A DNA stretch of 64,000 nucleotides from an uncultured Rhodospirillales bacterium. GTDB lineage: Bacteria > Pseudomonadota > Alphaproteobacteria > Rhodospirillales > JABHCV01. Position numbers and translations under genes: made by a program. This document shows, in pieces, positions 1-9,194 of the stretch. The notes under the pieces were generated by a model. The model ran no database searches, was not told the DNA's origin, and saw only the letters and a program-made list of their open reading frames with translations. Location of the stretch: the NCBI GenBank assembly GCA_938092065.1, contig CALKND010000017.1:62001-126000 (forward strand), read 5' to 3'. Within the stretch, counting starts at the first letter, position 1. Every line of letters starts with the position of its first letter.

Positions 1-2941
1 ATGCAGCAAAGTAAAGTACTTTCGATCCAGCCTCACGGAGGGCTTGGCCGATGGAGAATTGCACTGCGTTGCCAAGGCCACCCCCGACTAGAACTACAGT
101 TTCGTCGCCGGGCGTTTCCGTGGGAGCACCGGTTGGTCCCATGACGACGAGGTGCTCTCCTGGCTCCAATAATTCGCACAAGCTTGATGAACCTCCCATT
201 TCAAGAATGATCATGGAGATCAAGCCTTTCTCTTTATCGACCCATGCACCAGTCATGGCTTGACCTTCCATTCCCAGAACCGTGTCATCTAGTCGTTTCG
301 CATTACCTTCAAAGTTTTGCAAGCGGAAGAATTGCCCTGGTTTAAAAGCTTCGGCAGCTAATGGTGCGTGGACAATAATTTCAACAATATTATGGGTTAG
401 GCGAATGACTTCGACAACGCGGGCACGCAGGCCATGGTCAAGTTGTCTAATGATTTCTTGTGAATTGATGGCTACTGGTGGGTTTTTTAATAGCTGGCGA
501 TTAACTACTGGGTAGCCACGTTTGGCACTGGCCATTGCTTTTACGACATTCCCTGCAAAGGATGGATGTAGGTCACCAAAGAAAGTCATAGAACGACCAT
601 CATCTATAACTTTCATAGTCATTTGTGCCTGATTTGGCTTGGCAGACCATTCTGGTGTTATCGCATTTCCATTCTCGTCTTGTGCCTGAAAGTACTTGCC
701 GTCAAGTGTATTAAAGCCCGGATATTCACGCGCTGTAACAGTGTTAGGCTGGGTGCCCGCGGCAATTAAAATACAACGGGCCGGCATGGTAATTATTTGG
801 TTACCCCCATTGGGAATTTTGTGTGAGTCAATTTCTTTAAGTTCCAGTTTGATCGCACTGGCATGGCCATGCTCGTCAACATCAACTGCAACAGGGGAGA
901 CCATCTCTACAAATTGGATGCCCTGTTGGAAAGCCTTAGTAACTTCCTCATGGTTTAGGGTGTAGCTGGGAGCGTCAATAAGGCGACGGCGATAAGCAAT
1001 TGTAGCGCCACCCCAAGATGTCAGAAGCTGGGAGAAGTTGGCTGGACGATTTTCAGCAGCAGCCATTTCACGCTCAGCGCGAATGGCTCGGCCATGATCA
1101 AGAAACTCTTCAGCAAAAGATTGTTCCTCTTCGCTCCATCCGGGGTTGGCTTCACCACTGGTATCAAGTTTTTCAAAACGGGCGAGAAATTTTTCTACTT
1201 GATTTACATAATAGGCAAGAGATTCTGTTGCCGTATCAATGGCTGTCAGTCCGCCACCTATGACCACTACAGGCAAACGAACATTAAGGTTTGCGACAGA
1301 GTCTTTCTTGGCCGCCCCGGTTAACTGTAAAGCCATCAGAAAATCTGATGCCTGTCGCACTCCACGGGCAAGTCCATTTGGAATGCCAAGAACGGTTGGT
1401 TTGCCAGCACCAATACAAAGGGCAACATGATCAAATCCAATTTTAAAGGCTTTTTCGGATGTAATCGCACCACCAAAACGTATGCCACCATAAAGAGTAT
1501 ATTGCGCGCGGCGTTCAAGTAGAATACGGATTGCCTTTAGAAAGTTCTTATTCCATCTGACTGTGATGCCATATTCAGCAACACCACCAAAACCAGCCAT
1601 TACTCGCTCGTCCAAAGGCTCTTCAATATCACTAAATTTGTGTATTGGATTGAAAGAAACCCGTTCGCCATTTTGTTTGATTCCGCTTGTGGCAGGGTCA
1701 AGAGGTTCAATTTTGGCTCCATCGATAGCGACAACAGTATGGCCTTCGTTCATCAGGTAATGCGCAAGTGTAAAACCGGATGGTCCTTGGCCGACAACTA
1801 GAACCTTATATCCTGTATCTTTGGCAGGGGTAGGGCGCTTCAGGTTTAGAGGGTTCCAACGAGTCAAAAGAGAATAAATTTCAAAGCCCCAAGGTAATTC
1901 CAACACATCTTTAAGGGTTCGGGTTTCTGCTTGTGGAATGTCAACTGGTTCTTGTTTTTGATAAATGCAGGATTTCATACAGTCGTTACAAATACGATGA
2001 CCAGTTGCCGCTGTCATGGGATTATCAAGCGTTATGATGGCAAGTGCCGCTATTGCATGGCCGTCTGACTTAGCCTTATGCATTTCAGAAATTTTTTCTT
2101 CTAGTGGACAACCGGCCTGGGGAATTTTCAACTCGTTGCTAGCGAATGCACCACTTTCTTTATCCCTAATCCCTTTTGAACAGCTATCCTTGCCTCGCTC
2201 ATGACAAATGACGCAGTAATTTGCCTGGTCTAAAGCGCCGACGAGGTCACAGCCTTGATCCGTCAAAGCAAAACCATCACGGATTTGTTGATCTTCCTGA
2301 GGCAGGTGAAGAATATTAACTCCGTGCTGGTGAATAGTTTCTGTATCCACCAGATTGAGAAAATCAATTTTTTCTGGCCCTTTAAAAAGTACATCTGATT
2401 GGTGTAATTTCTTGCCGGCTTCTGTATGAAAAGCCCAGGCTGCATAACGTCTTGCTAGATCAAGGGAGCCCTCATTTTTAATCTCGTCATTGAGCCAAGT
2501 CATAACGGTTTTTGCGAAGCTGAGTTGATCAAAGGGTTCGCCTACTAGCTCTACAAGCTGTGTCCTTAAAGCTGGACCATCAATAAGTGATGCTTCATCA
2601 GCTTTGATTTTTTTAGCTGCCTGGCGCTGCACGAATAGTCTTTTGCATGCAAAAAGGGGCGCGAGGTCATGGTGGCGTTCGGCAAGCTTGCGGACTTCTG
2701 TTTCAATGCCGAACAAATGCCCAAGAAAGTCATCAATATGTGGAGCTATTTCCAGAATAAGATCGGAATTTGCTTTGTCATCTATGTCATTTGGTTTGCT
2801 TCTTGCGTCTAGCAAGCGTCGCCCAAGATTATTCTCAGCCTCGTTCAAGTGATCAATAAAAGCTTTATCGATGCGCTCTAGACCATTATTTTCATAGAGA
2901 TCACGGAAGATAAGCCCGTGTGCAAGTGCAAGATTTGCCAT
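1..2941 (-). CDS. Fused GltD-like FAD/NAD oxidoreductase with C-terminal ferredoxin-reductase-like domain (3' end outside window)
   Basis: The frame is open from the ATG at 2941 to the window edge, giving 980 visible residues; the C-terminus is missing. The first ~235 residues are a helical region I do not recognise. Cysteine clusters follow: YCVICHERGKDSC (first Cys is residue 243), then GCP, then CNDCMKSC. This is the pattern of 4Fe-4S sites in GltD-like subunits of glutamate synthase and related enzymes. A Rossmann motif GQGPSG near residue 385 starts an FAD/NAD disulfide-reductase-type domain. From about residue 800 a second flavin reductase module (FNR/PyrK-like) ends in the NAD-binding motif VGGGLGN. 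Inference: a multi-centre electron-transfer flavoprotein using NAD(P)H. Substrate and partners are unknown. No neighbour in the window explains its role. Confidence 0.75.
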   Translation of the reverse strand, partial: MANLALAHGLIFRDLYENNGLERIDKAFIDHLNEAENNLGRRLLDARSKPNDIDDKANSDLILEIAPHIDDFLGHLFGIETEVRKLAERHHDLAPLFACKRLFVQRQAAKKIKADEASLIDGPALRTQLVELVGEPFDQLSFAKTVMTWLNDEIKNEGSLDLARRYAAWAFHTEAGKKLHQSDVLFKGPEKIDFLNLVDTETIHQHGVNILHLPQEDQQIRDGFALTDQGCDLVGALDQANYCVICHERGKDSCSKGIRDKESGAFASNELKIPQAGCPLEEKISEMHKAKSDGHAIAALAIITLDNPMTAATGHRICNDCMKSCIYQKQEPVDIPQAETRTLKDVLELPWGFEIYSLLTRWNPLNLKRPTPAKDTGYKVLVVGQGPSGFTLAHYLMNEGHTVVAIDGAKIEPLDPATSGIKQNGERVSFNPIHKFSDIEEPLDERVMAGFGGVAEYGITVRWNKNFLKAIRILLERRAQYTLYGGIRFGGAITSEKAFKIGFDHVALCIGAGKPTVLGIPNGLARGVRQASDFLMALQLTGAAKKDSVANLNVRLPVVVIGGGLTAIDTATESLAYYVNQVEKFLARFEKLDTSGEANPGWSEEEQSFAEEFLDHGRAIRAEREMAAAENRPANFSQLLTSWGGATIAYRRRLIDAPSYTLNHEEVTKAFQQGIQFVEMVSPVAVDVDEHGHASAIKLELKEIDSHKIPNGGNQIITMPARCILIAAGTQPNTVTAREYPGFNTLDGKYFQAQDENGNAITPEWSAKPNQAQMTMKVIDDGRSMTFFGDLHPSFAGNVVKAMASAKRGYPVVNRQLLKNPPVAINSQEIIRQLDHGLRARVVEVIRLTHNIVEIIVHAPLAAEAFKPGQFFRLQNFEGNAKRLDDTVLGMEGQAMTGAWVDKEKGLISMIILEMGGSSSLCELLEPGEHLVVMGPTGAPTETPGDETVVLVGGGLGNAVQFSIGQALREAGSKVLYFAA

Positions 2942-3449
2942 AGTAGTCTTTCATTTTGTAACTTTAGTAATATGTCATTTATAATGGGCATTACAATGGC
3001 AAAAAACTTATGTTTAAGTGATTTTTGAAGAAGAGTTGTGAGTGAATGAGTGGGCTTACACTAGTGATTTAACCCCTAAGCAGACTTGGAAAAATTAGAT
3101 TTTTTTTAGATGGCTCGCTGATAGAAACTCTTTCCCAGCGGATTGGGTCTATGAGGGCTTTGCCAGATTAAAAAAATTTGGGGCTCTAACCAACATACGT
3201 TACGTGGATATTGTACCCGACAGTGAAGGTAAATCCTGATTTTGCAGGCCAAATGTTAGGAATTGGAGCCGACCATGGAAAGAACCTTTTGACCCTGTGC
3301 CATTAAGCCTGTCGTTGAGTTTTCATCCTACTGAGGTGTACTCTATGGTCATGTGGGTGACAAGACTCGATAAGTCGCCGTGGCTGCTTTAATTGCTGGA
3401 AAGTCAATTTTCTTCCTAGCACGCAAGATCAAGAGCAACTGCTTTGTTG
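2942..3449. other. Spacer of about 500 bp with no intact gene
   Basis: This lies between the divergent side of the oxidoreductase gene and the 3' end of metZ. No ORF with a start codon and plausible length is present. On the plus strand, 3099-3236 reads as 46 open codons with protein-like composition (including WVYEGFARLKKFG and NIRYVDIVPDSEGK), ending in TGA at 3237. The same frame then continues for 21 codons to a second stop. It may be the remains of a gene, but I do not recognise the family and chance cannot be excluded. Confidence 0.4.
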
Positions 3450-4649
3450 CTAAATTTCACCTAGAGCAAATTTTAAATCGTCTTTCAAATCTTCTGGATC
3501 CTCCAGACCAACGGATAGGCGAATTAAACCATCACCGATGCCCATCTGGGCACGTTCTGATTCACTCAGGCTTTGGTGCGTTGTGGTTGCTGGGTGAGTT
3601 ATAAGGCTTTTTGTGTCGCCTAGATTATTTGATATGTCGATCAATCTAACACCGTTAAGGAGTTTAAAAGCTCCTTCACGACCCCCTTGCACATGAAAGG
3701 AGATAATCGTAGAGCCACTTTTCATTTGCTGCTTGGCCAGTCTGAACTGGGGATGACTCTCCAGTCCGGGATAAAGAATGCTTTCAATATTATTTTGCTG
3801 TGAAAGGAAGTGGGCTACTTCCAGAGCATTAGCAGACATTTTTTCGACCCTAACGGCAAGAGTTTCAAGCCCTTTTAGCTGCAGCCAAGCATTGAAGGGG
3901 CTGTTAGTGGGGCCTGTATGACGCATGAAAGGTTTGAGTTTGTCTTCTATAAAATCATCATCATTGGTCAGGATTACACCACCCATAGAACGCCCTTGCC
4001 CATCTATATGCTTGGTCGAGGAATAAATCACGATGTCCGCACCCAGATTCAAGGGATTTTGAAGCATGGGTGTTGCAAAAACATTATCGACAATAACAGA
4101 GGCGCCGGAGTTGTGAGCCAGTTCTGACACAGCCCGGATGTCAATTATTTCGAGTGTTGGGTTGGATGGAGTTTCCAGAAATACAGCATTGGTTGGCTGG
4201 GACAGGGCTTTTGCCCATTGATCCAGATCAGTGCCATCAACAAGAATTGCATTAATGCCGTAGGTTGGCAGAAGTTCCGTTATGATGTAGTGGCAAGAGC
4301 TAAAAAGTGCGCGCGAAGCAACTATTCGGTCTCCTGTCTTTAGTTGACAGGCCAGTGCCGCGAAGACAGCAGCCATACCGCTGGCTGTCGTTTTGCAATG
4401 CCTGGCGCCTTCAAGTAGCCGCAGGCGTTCTTCCAGCATTGCAACAGTTGGATTGGCGTAGCGCGAATAGAGAAAACGTTCTTTTCCGCCCTCGAATGCC
4501 AGTTGAGCTTCTTCAGGTGAAGAATAAACGTAGCCTGATGTCATGTATAGAGCTTCGCTGGTCTCATCAAATTGTGATCGTTCTAACCCGCCACGAATCA
4601 GTTGGGTCGCTGGGAGCCAGTCTCTAGAATCGCTTTTTTTAGTTGCCAT
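3450..4649 (-). CDS. metZ: O-succinylhomoserine sulfhydrylase (Cys/Met metabolism PLP enzyme)
   Basis: This 399-residue PLP enzyme of the Cys/Met metabolism family probably makes homocysteine from O-succinylhomoserine and sulfide in direct-sulfhydrylation methionine synthesis. The PLP lysine lies in SSTKHIDGQGR (Lys213), preceded by the cofactor Asp in VIVDN. The conserved YSRYANPT segment is near residue 61. An in-frame ATG exists 54 bases upstream, but the family N-terminus (ATKKSDSRDWLPAT) and an AGAGA stretch before the ATG at 4649 favour the shorter form. Regulation is visible: a SAM-II aptamer and an intrinsic terminator lie in the leader. The assignment as MetZ rather than MetB or MetC rests on overall sequence character and the SAM-II leader, which commonly precedes metZ in alphaproteobacteria. 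Confidence 0.9.
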   Translation of the reverse strand: MATKKSDSRDWLPATQLIRGGLERSQFDETSEALYMTSGYVYSSPEEAQLAFEGGKERFLYSRYANPTVAMLEERLRLLEGARHCKTTASGMAAVFAALACQLKTGDRIVASRALFSSCHYIITELLPTYGINAILVDGTDLDQWAKALSQPTNAVFLETPSNPTLEIIDIRAVSELAHNSGASVIVDNVFATPMLQNPLNLGADIVIYSSTKHIDGQGRSMGGVILTNDDDFIEDKLKPFMRHTGPTNSPFNAWLQLKGLETLAVRVEKMSANALEVAHFLSQQNNIESILYPGLESHPQFRLAKQQMKSGSTIISFHVQGGREGAFKLLNGVRLIDISNNLGDTKSLITHPATTTHQSLSESERAQMGIGDGLIRLSVGLEDPEDLKDDLKFALGEI

Positions 4650-4703
4650 GATATATCTCTTTGTCGCGTCTCTAGTGTCCATTTGGGATGGGGCTATAGA
4701 CAA

Positions 4704-4734
4704 TAAAAAAGCCCCGACAAGTTCGGTCAGGGCT
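4704..4734 (-). terminator. Intrinsic terminator in the metZ leader
   Basis: Read on the minus strand, AGCCCTGAC and GTCGGGGCT form a stem closed by a 7-nt loop, followed at once by six T residues. It sits between the SAM-II aptamer and the metZ start, about 55 bases before the ATG. This is the expected place for a transcriptional attenuator that responds to the aptamer. Confidence 0.85.
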
Positions 4735-4756
4735 CAAAACTTGATCTAGAGCGCCG

Positions 4757-4806
4757 ACCTTTTAGCGTTTTTAATGTGGTCGCAAGCTGGCCGTGCAAAT
4801 CACCAC
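4757..4806 (-). promoter_or_regulatory. SAM-II riboswitch aptamer upstream of metZ
   Basis: On the minus strand the RNA starts GUGGUGAUUUGC, closes the first stem with GCGACCAC, continues through an A-rich linker and ends CGCUAAAAGGUC. These are the conserved blocks of the SAM-II (metA) motif: the GUGAUUU start, GCUUGC in the loop, the ACCAC closing strand, and GCUAAAAGG. The 3' GGUC can pair with GGCC in the hairpin loop, giving the class-defining pseudoknot. A terminator hairpin follows about 22 nt later, so control is probably by transcription attenuation of metZ when SAM is abundant. Confidence 0.9.
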
Positions 4807-4815
4807 TGTGTAGAA

Positions 4816-4844
4816 TACCTACTTTGTCGATTCCTACAGGTCAA
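4816..4844 (-). promoter_or_regulatory. Putative promoter of the metZ riboswitch transcript
   Basis: On the minus strand TTGACC (4844-4839) and TAGGTA (4821-4816) are separated by 17 bases. The predicted transcription start, about seven bases further on, falls just before the SAM-II aptamer. The -35 is a strong housekeeping match and the -10 is weak. Position relative to the aptamer is the main support. Confidence 0.5.
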
Positions 4845-5422
4845 GAAAAATGGATAATGTTGAAGGCTGGGCCCAACTTATCAATTTATCTTAGGTATGG
4901 CGAATTCTGAGTTGTTTTCGCTTAGTTTAATTCATTAAGCCTGCAACCATTGCACATTTTGAGGTGTTCCTGATTAGTCCTAGTAAATTATGCTAATTGC
5001 AAGAACCAATGGACCCTTGAAGAATTTCTTTAGGCGCAGACTGAGTATGGCAAACTAAATAAAAATATTAAAAAGTTTTTTGTTCTATTTGTTGCGAATG
5101 ACAACGAAACGGGTATGCAGTGGGACTATGGCGAGTTAATACAATCAGTAGGTGTTTAAGGTGTAGAGAGTTTTTTTTGGGTACAAAGTTTCGCATTGGC
5201 TGTAAGCCGCTGATATAACTATTTTAAGGCGTGATAACTGCAACTATTAGAAATGGTAATGTGTCTTTTTAGAGAGGAGTTTTCTCAAGGTCGTATATAT
5301 TAGATTGGCTTATGATTTAAAATTATTTTAGACAAATAGCGACAAACAGAACAGTAAACACTATATAAATATAATAAATTTGTTGCATTACTTCAGCCAT
5401 ATGACACAATTTAGGAATTCAG
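4845..5422. other. AT-rich spacer with a possible gene remnant
   Basis: This spacer separates the divergent metZ leader and tldD. No intact gene is seen. Plus-strand codons 5034-5156 are open and protein-like (including KKFFVLFVANDNETG and QWDYGELIQSVGV), ending in TAA at 5157. The same frame continues upstream beyond a TAG at 5031 as NCKNQWTLEEFL. An in-frame stop inside an otherwise coding-like stretch suggests a decayed gene of unknown family. The last ~200 bp are AT-rich and presumably hold the tldD promoter. Confidence 0.35.
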
Positions 5423-6856
5423 ATGAGCGACCTTTGTAAAACAGACGACCTTTTTTTTAATCGCGCAGGCATGGACTTGGGACGGGTAGAGAGCCTTGCC
5501 GAGAACGCTTTAAATGGAGCAGACGACGGGGAGCTTTATCTTGAATATTGTCAGTCGGAAGCAGTTGTGTTTGATGATGGTCAATTAAAGAATGCTAGTT
5601 TTAACACATCGCAAGGGTTTGGTCTGAGAGCGGTTTGTGGTGAGGTAACGGGGTATTCCCACGCATCAGAGTTAAGCGAGGAGGCCATTAAGCGTGCTGC
5701 TGAAACGGTTAAGACTGTACACGCAGGTCAAGGTGGTAACATGTCATCACCGCCAACTGGAACAAATACTCAGCTTTACACGGATGACAATCCTTTGAGT
5801 CTTGTCGAATTTGAAACCAAAGTAAAACTCCTGACAGATATTGATGCATATGCCAGATCTAAAGATGAGCGTGTTGCCCAAGTGTCAGCCTCATTAAGTG
5901 GAAGCTGGCAGGTAGTTCAGGTGCTCAGACCTGATGGGGTCAGGGCGGCTGATATACGCCCGTTAGTTCGCTTAAATGTGACTGTCATGGTTGCTCAGGG
6001 GGACCGTATGGAGACAGGCAGTTACGGTGCTGGTGGGCGAGTAGATTATGGAGAATACCTTAAGAAAGAAACTTGGAAAGAGGCTGTTGATAAGGCGCTG
6101 CGCCTAGCCCTAGTTAACCTCGAATCTGTTCCAGCTCCGGCTGGTGAGATGGAGGTTGTTTTGGGTTCGGGTTGGCCGGGTATATTATTGCACGAAGCCA
6201 TTGGTCACGGACTTGAGGGTGATTTTAATCGCAAGAAGACGTCTGCCTTTTCAGGGCTGCTTGGTGAACGCGTGGCCGCGCCGGGGGTAACGGTTATTGA
6301 TGATGGTACGATTTCAGATAGACGTGGGTCACTAACTATTGATGATGAGGGTACGCCGGCCCAGAAAACTGTACTCATAGAAGATGGCATTTTGAAAGGT
6401 TACATGCAGGATCGTATGAATGCCCGCCTGATGGGTGTTCAATCCACTGGTAACGGCCGCCGTCAAAGTTATGCGCACGCCCCGATTCCACGCATGACCA
6501 ATACATACATGCCAGCGGGCCAATACGACCCTGAAGAAATTTTAAGTTCCATGGATAATGGTCTTTATGCCACTAATTTTGGAGGTGGTCAGGTTGATAT
6601 TACTTCAGGTAAATTTGTCTTCACCTGTACAGAAGCTTACATTGTTGAAGGGGGAAAATTGGGTGCACCAGTTAAGGGGGCGACCCTAATTGGCAATGGT
6701 CCTGATATTCTTACCCGAGTATCTATGATCGGTAATGACTTTGCACTTGACCCTGGAGTTGGCACGTGTGGAAAGGACGGACAAGGAGTTCCTTGTGGCG
6801 TGGGTCAGCCGACAATCAAAATTGATAATTTGACGGTTGGTGGTACCGCTGCTTAG
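5423..6856 (+). CDS. tldD: TldD family metalloprotease
   Basis: The 477 residues match the usual TldD length. The diagnostic zinc motif HEAIGHGLEGDFNRK begins at residue 257 and gives HExxxH ligands. The C-terminal half carries the conserved glycine-rich segments typical of TldD/PmbA (GSLTIDDEGTP and CTEAYIVEGGKLG). In other bacteria TldD acts with TldE/PmbA as a cytosolic protease on unfolded peptides and modified-peptide precursors; no tldE is present here. AGGA lies six bases before the ATG and supports the start. In many alphaproteobacteria tldD sits just upstream of coxB; here it is about 41 kb away. Confidence 0.93.
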   Translation: MSDLCKTDDLFFNRAGMDLGRVESLAENALNGADDGELYLEYCQSEAVVFDDGQLKNASFNTSQGFGLRAVCGEVTGYSHASELSEEAIKRAAETVKTVHAGQGGNMSSPPTGTNTQLYTDDNPLSLVEFETKVKLLTDIDAYARSKDERVAQVSASLSGSWQVVQVLRPDGVRAADIRPLVRLNVTVMVAQGDRMETGSYGAGGRVDYGEYLKKETWKEAVDKALRLALVNLESVPAPAGEMEVVLGSGWPGILLHEAIGHGLEGDFNRKKTSAFSGLLGERVAAPGVTVIDDGTISDRRGSLTIDDEGTPAQKTVLIEDGILKGYMQDRMNARLMGVQSTGNGRRQSYAHAPIPRMTNTYMPAGQYDPEEILSSMDNGLYATNFGGGQVDITSGKFVFTCTEAYIVEGGKLGAPVKGATLIGNGPDILTRVSMIGNDFALDPGVGTCGKDGQGVPCGVGQPTIKIDNLTVGGTAA

Positions 6857-7020
6857 TGAGATCATATTTGTGAACCTTGTCATATTCTGCGCTATTGACA
6901 GTTGAGTTCTTTGACCATAGCTAGTTCAGTAGGGGCAATTTTGACATTTTTTGATATGAACGAAAGTCTCTGAAACTATAAATCTCAAAATTTAATTTTT
7001 AGCCCTGCAGGGGGAAAGCC

Positions 7021-8370
7021 TCAGTAGGCATATTCCTTAAATACCGGGTCTATTTTTTTATGCCAGCGGCGCTCGTAAGCACAAATTAGCTCCTCCGCTG
7101 GGGTTAATCTAGATTCGGCAATTTGGAACAATGGATTTAAAAAGTGGGTTTCGTCGAGGCCAACACTATCCTTGACGCCTCGGCGAGAGAGTCCTTTGTG
7201 GGCAATCTCAAGAGCATCCAAGGCAATGTCCCCAATTGAGACATTCCTAAAAGGTGTTTTTAAGGCTTGGCGCGGAACTTCATCGCGTAACTTCAGATGT
7301 TCTTCGGGTGTCCAGTCCTTAATTAGATCCCAAGCTTCCTCGCGGGACTGGTCATCGTAAAGTAGACCGACCCAGAAGGCGGGCAAAGCACAAAGGCGAC
7401 TCCATGGCCCACCATCAGCTCCACGCATTTCAAGGAACTTTTTTAGACGAACTTCTGGGAAAGCAACGCTTAGATGATCTTCCCAATCTTTAATGGTCGG
7501 TTTCTCACCGGGAAGGGCGGATAGTGTACCAGCCATGAAATCACGAAATGATTGACCTGATGCATCAATATATTTGTTTCGGTAAACAAAATACATGGGC
7601 ACATCCAGCATATAATCCACATAACGTTCGAAACCAAAACCATCTTCAAAAACAAAAGGTAGAATGCCGCAACGATCTGGGTCGGTGTCCGTCCAAATAT
7701 GACTACGATAACTCAGGAACCCAGACAGTTTGCCATTCTTGAATGGTGAATTTGCCCATAATGCTGTGGCAATGGGTTGTAGGGCTAGTGCAATACGAAA
7801 CATTTTGACCATCGTAGCCTCTGAATCAAAATCTAAATTTACCTGAACGGTGCAAGTCGACTGCATCATGTCTAACCCTTTAGTGCCGACCTTGGGCATA
7901 TATTCACGCATAATTTTATATCGGGACTTGGGCATCCAAGGAGCTTGCTCTCGTTTCCATTTTGGCTGGTAGCCAAGGCCGATGAAACCGATGCCTAGTT
8001 CCTTAGCAACATCTTTAACCTGTTTCAGGTGTTCTGAAATTTCAGAGCAGGTTTGGTGGATGTTTTCAAGAGGAGCGCCAGACAATTCTACTTGTCCAGC
8101 GGGCTCTAACGTTATTGAAGAATTATCAGGCTTAACAAGTCCAATGGGCTTGCCGTTTTCAATAATCGGTTCCCAACCGAATTTTGTCAGTCCCTCAAGC
8201 AGGGCACGGATACCCCTCTCACCCTCGTACTCAAGTTGGCTTAGGTCGCTTAGGTGATAGGTGAACTTTTCGTGTTCAGTCCCGATGCGCCATTTTTCTT
8301 GTGGTTTACAGCCGGATTCCATGTACTCAATAAGCGAATTTTTATCAGCTATTAGATCATTTGTTGGCAT
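7021..8370 (-). CDS. gshA: Glutamate-cysteine ligase (plant/alphaproteobacterial type)
   Basis: This 449-residue enzyme makes gamma-glutamylcysteine, the first step of glutathione synthesis. The family signature is clear: [10 protein letters not shown] near the N-terminus, the substrate-binding block [26 protein letters not shown] and a C-terminal RRWHKK. This is the plant-type GCS2-related branch found in alphaproteobacteria, not the E. coli type. The frame extends 16 codons upstream to an ATG at 8418, but the ATG at 8370 ([10 protein letters not shown]) is a more natural start. Even so it overlaps the 3' end of rsmE by 14 bases, so rsmE and gshA are probably co-transcribed and translationally coupled. 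Confidence 0.92.
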   Translation of the reverse strand: MPTNDLIADKNSLIEYMESGCKPQEKWRIGTEHEKFTYHLSDLSQLEYEGERGIRALLEGLTKFGWEPIIENGKPIGLVKPDNSSITLEPAGQVELSGAPLENIHQTCSEISEHLKQVKDVAKELGIGFIGLGYQPKWKREQAPWMPKSRYKIMREYMPKVGTKGLDMMQSTCTVQVNLDFDSEATMVKMFRIALALQPIATALWANSPFKNGKLSGFLSYRSHIWTDTDPDRCGILPFVFEDGFGFERYVDYMLDVPMYFVYRNKYIDASGQSFRDFMAGTLSALPGEKPTIKDWEDHLSVAFPEVRLKKFLEMRGADGGPWSRLCALPAFWVGLLYDDQSREEAWDLIKDWTPEEHLKLRDEVPRQALKTPFRNVSIGDIALDALEIAHKGLSRRGVKDSVGLDETHFLNPLFQIAESRLTPAEELICAYERRWHKKIDPVFKEYAY

Positions 8371-9139
8371 TGAAGAAATATCCGTTCTTAAAGCGAGGTC
8401 TTTGATCCCAGTCCCCAATTATTGCTTGGTAGCAAGCTAGGGCAGCGATTGCTGCAGTTTCCGTACGCAAAATGCGCGGTCCAAGGCCTACAAGTGTAAC
8501 AAAGGGCAGATTCCCCAAGACGTCAAGCTCCGATCGTGCAAAGCCTCCTTCTGGACCTATCAGCAGTCCATGAAGAGACTTTTGGTCTGCATCCAGTACG
8601 GATTTTAAAGATTCTCCGCCACCCGTTTCATCGGGAACAAGCAAACTTCTTTGCTCTGGCCATTGGTCGATTAGTTCGGTGAAGGTTACTGGTTCAGTAA
8701 CCTGGGCGACGCTCAAACGATCGCACTGTTCAGCTGCTTCCATGGCTATTACACGAAGACGTTCAAATTTCACGCGTGTCGAATTGGTGTGCTCGGTAAA
8801 TACTGGGATCAGGCGCGATGCGCCAAGTTCACTTGCTTTCTCAATAACAAAATCCGTATTTGATTTTTTCAAAGGGGCAAAAGCAAGCCAAAGGTCTGGC
8901 TCAACCTGCTGTTCCCTTAATTGTTTTTCCACTCGAAAGGCACATCTTTTTTTTGATACGTCATTAATGACGCTTGTCCATTCGCCATCGTAACCGTTGA
9001 ACAAGACAACGCGATCACCATTTTCTGCACGTAAGACCTTCAGTAAATAATGGGCTTGGTGTGAGGTTGCAGTAATTTTGGCAGTGGCCCTCAAGGCCTC
9101 ATTTACAAACAATCTTGCTTTTGTTTTTTTGTCCTTCAT
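8357..9139 (-). CDS. rsmE: 16S rRNA (uracil-1498-N3)-methyltransferase
   Basis: This 260-residue SPOUT-class methyltransferase modifies U1498 of 16S rRNA. The N-terminal PUA-like part ([31 protein letters not shown]) is followed by the SPOUT knot with LLIGPEGGF and the C-terminal signature [13 protein letters not shown]. The frame stays open upstream to 9418, but AGGA five to six bases before the ATG at 9139, together with the family length, marks the true start. The longer form would run through the divergent ubiA start. Its 3' end overlaps the start of gshA. Confidence 0.92.
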   Translation of the reverse strand: MKDKKTKARLFVNEALRATAKITATSHQAHYLLKVLRAENGDRVVLFNGYDGEWTSVINDVSKKRCAFRVEKQLREQQVEPDLWLAFAPLKKSNTDFVIEKASELGASRLIPVFTEHTNSTRVKFERLRVIAMEAAEQCDRLSVAQVTEPVTFTELIDQWPEQRSLLVPDETGGGESLKSVLDADQKSLHGLLIGPEGGFARSELDVLGNLPFVTLVGLGPRILRTETAAIAALACYQAIIGDWDQRPRFKNGYFFNANK

Positions 9140-9194
9140 GGATCCTATCATAAGCGGTAGTGGTAATCGAGCAAGTGACGGGTTACTTTTCTTT

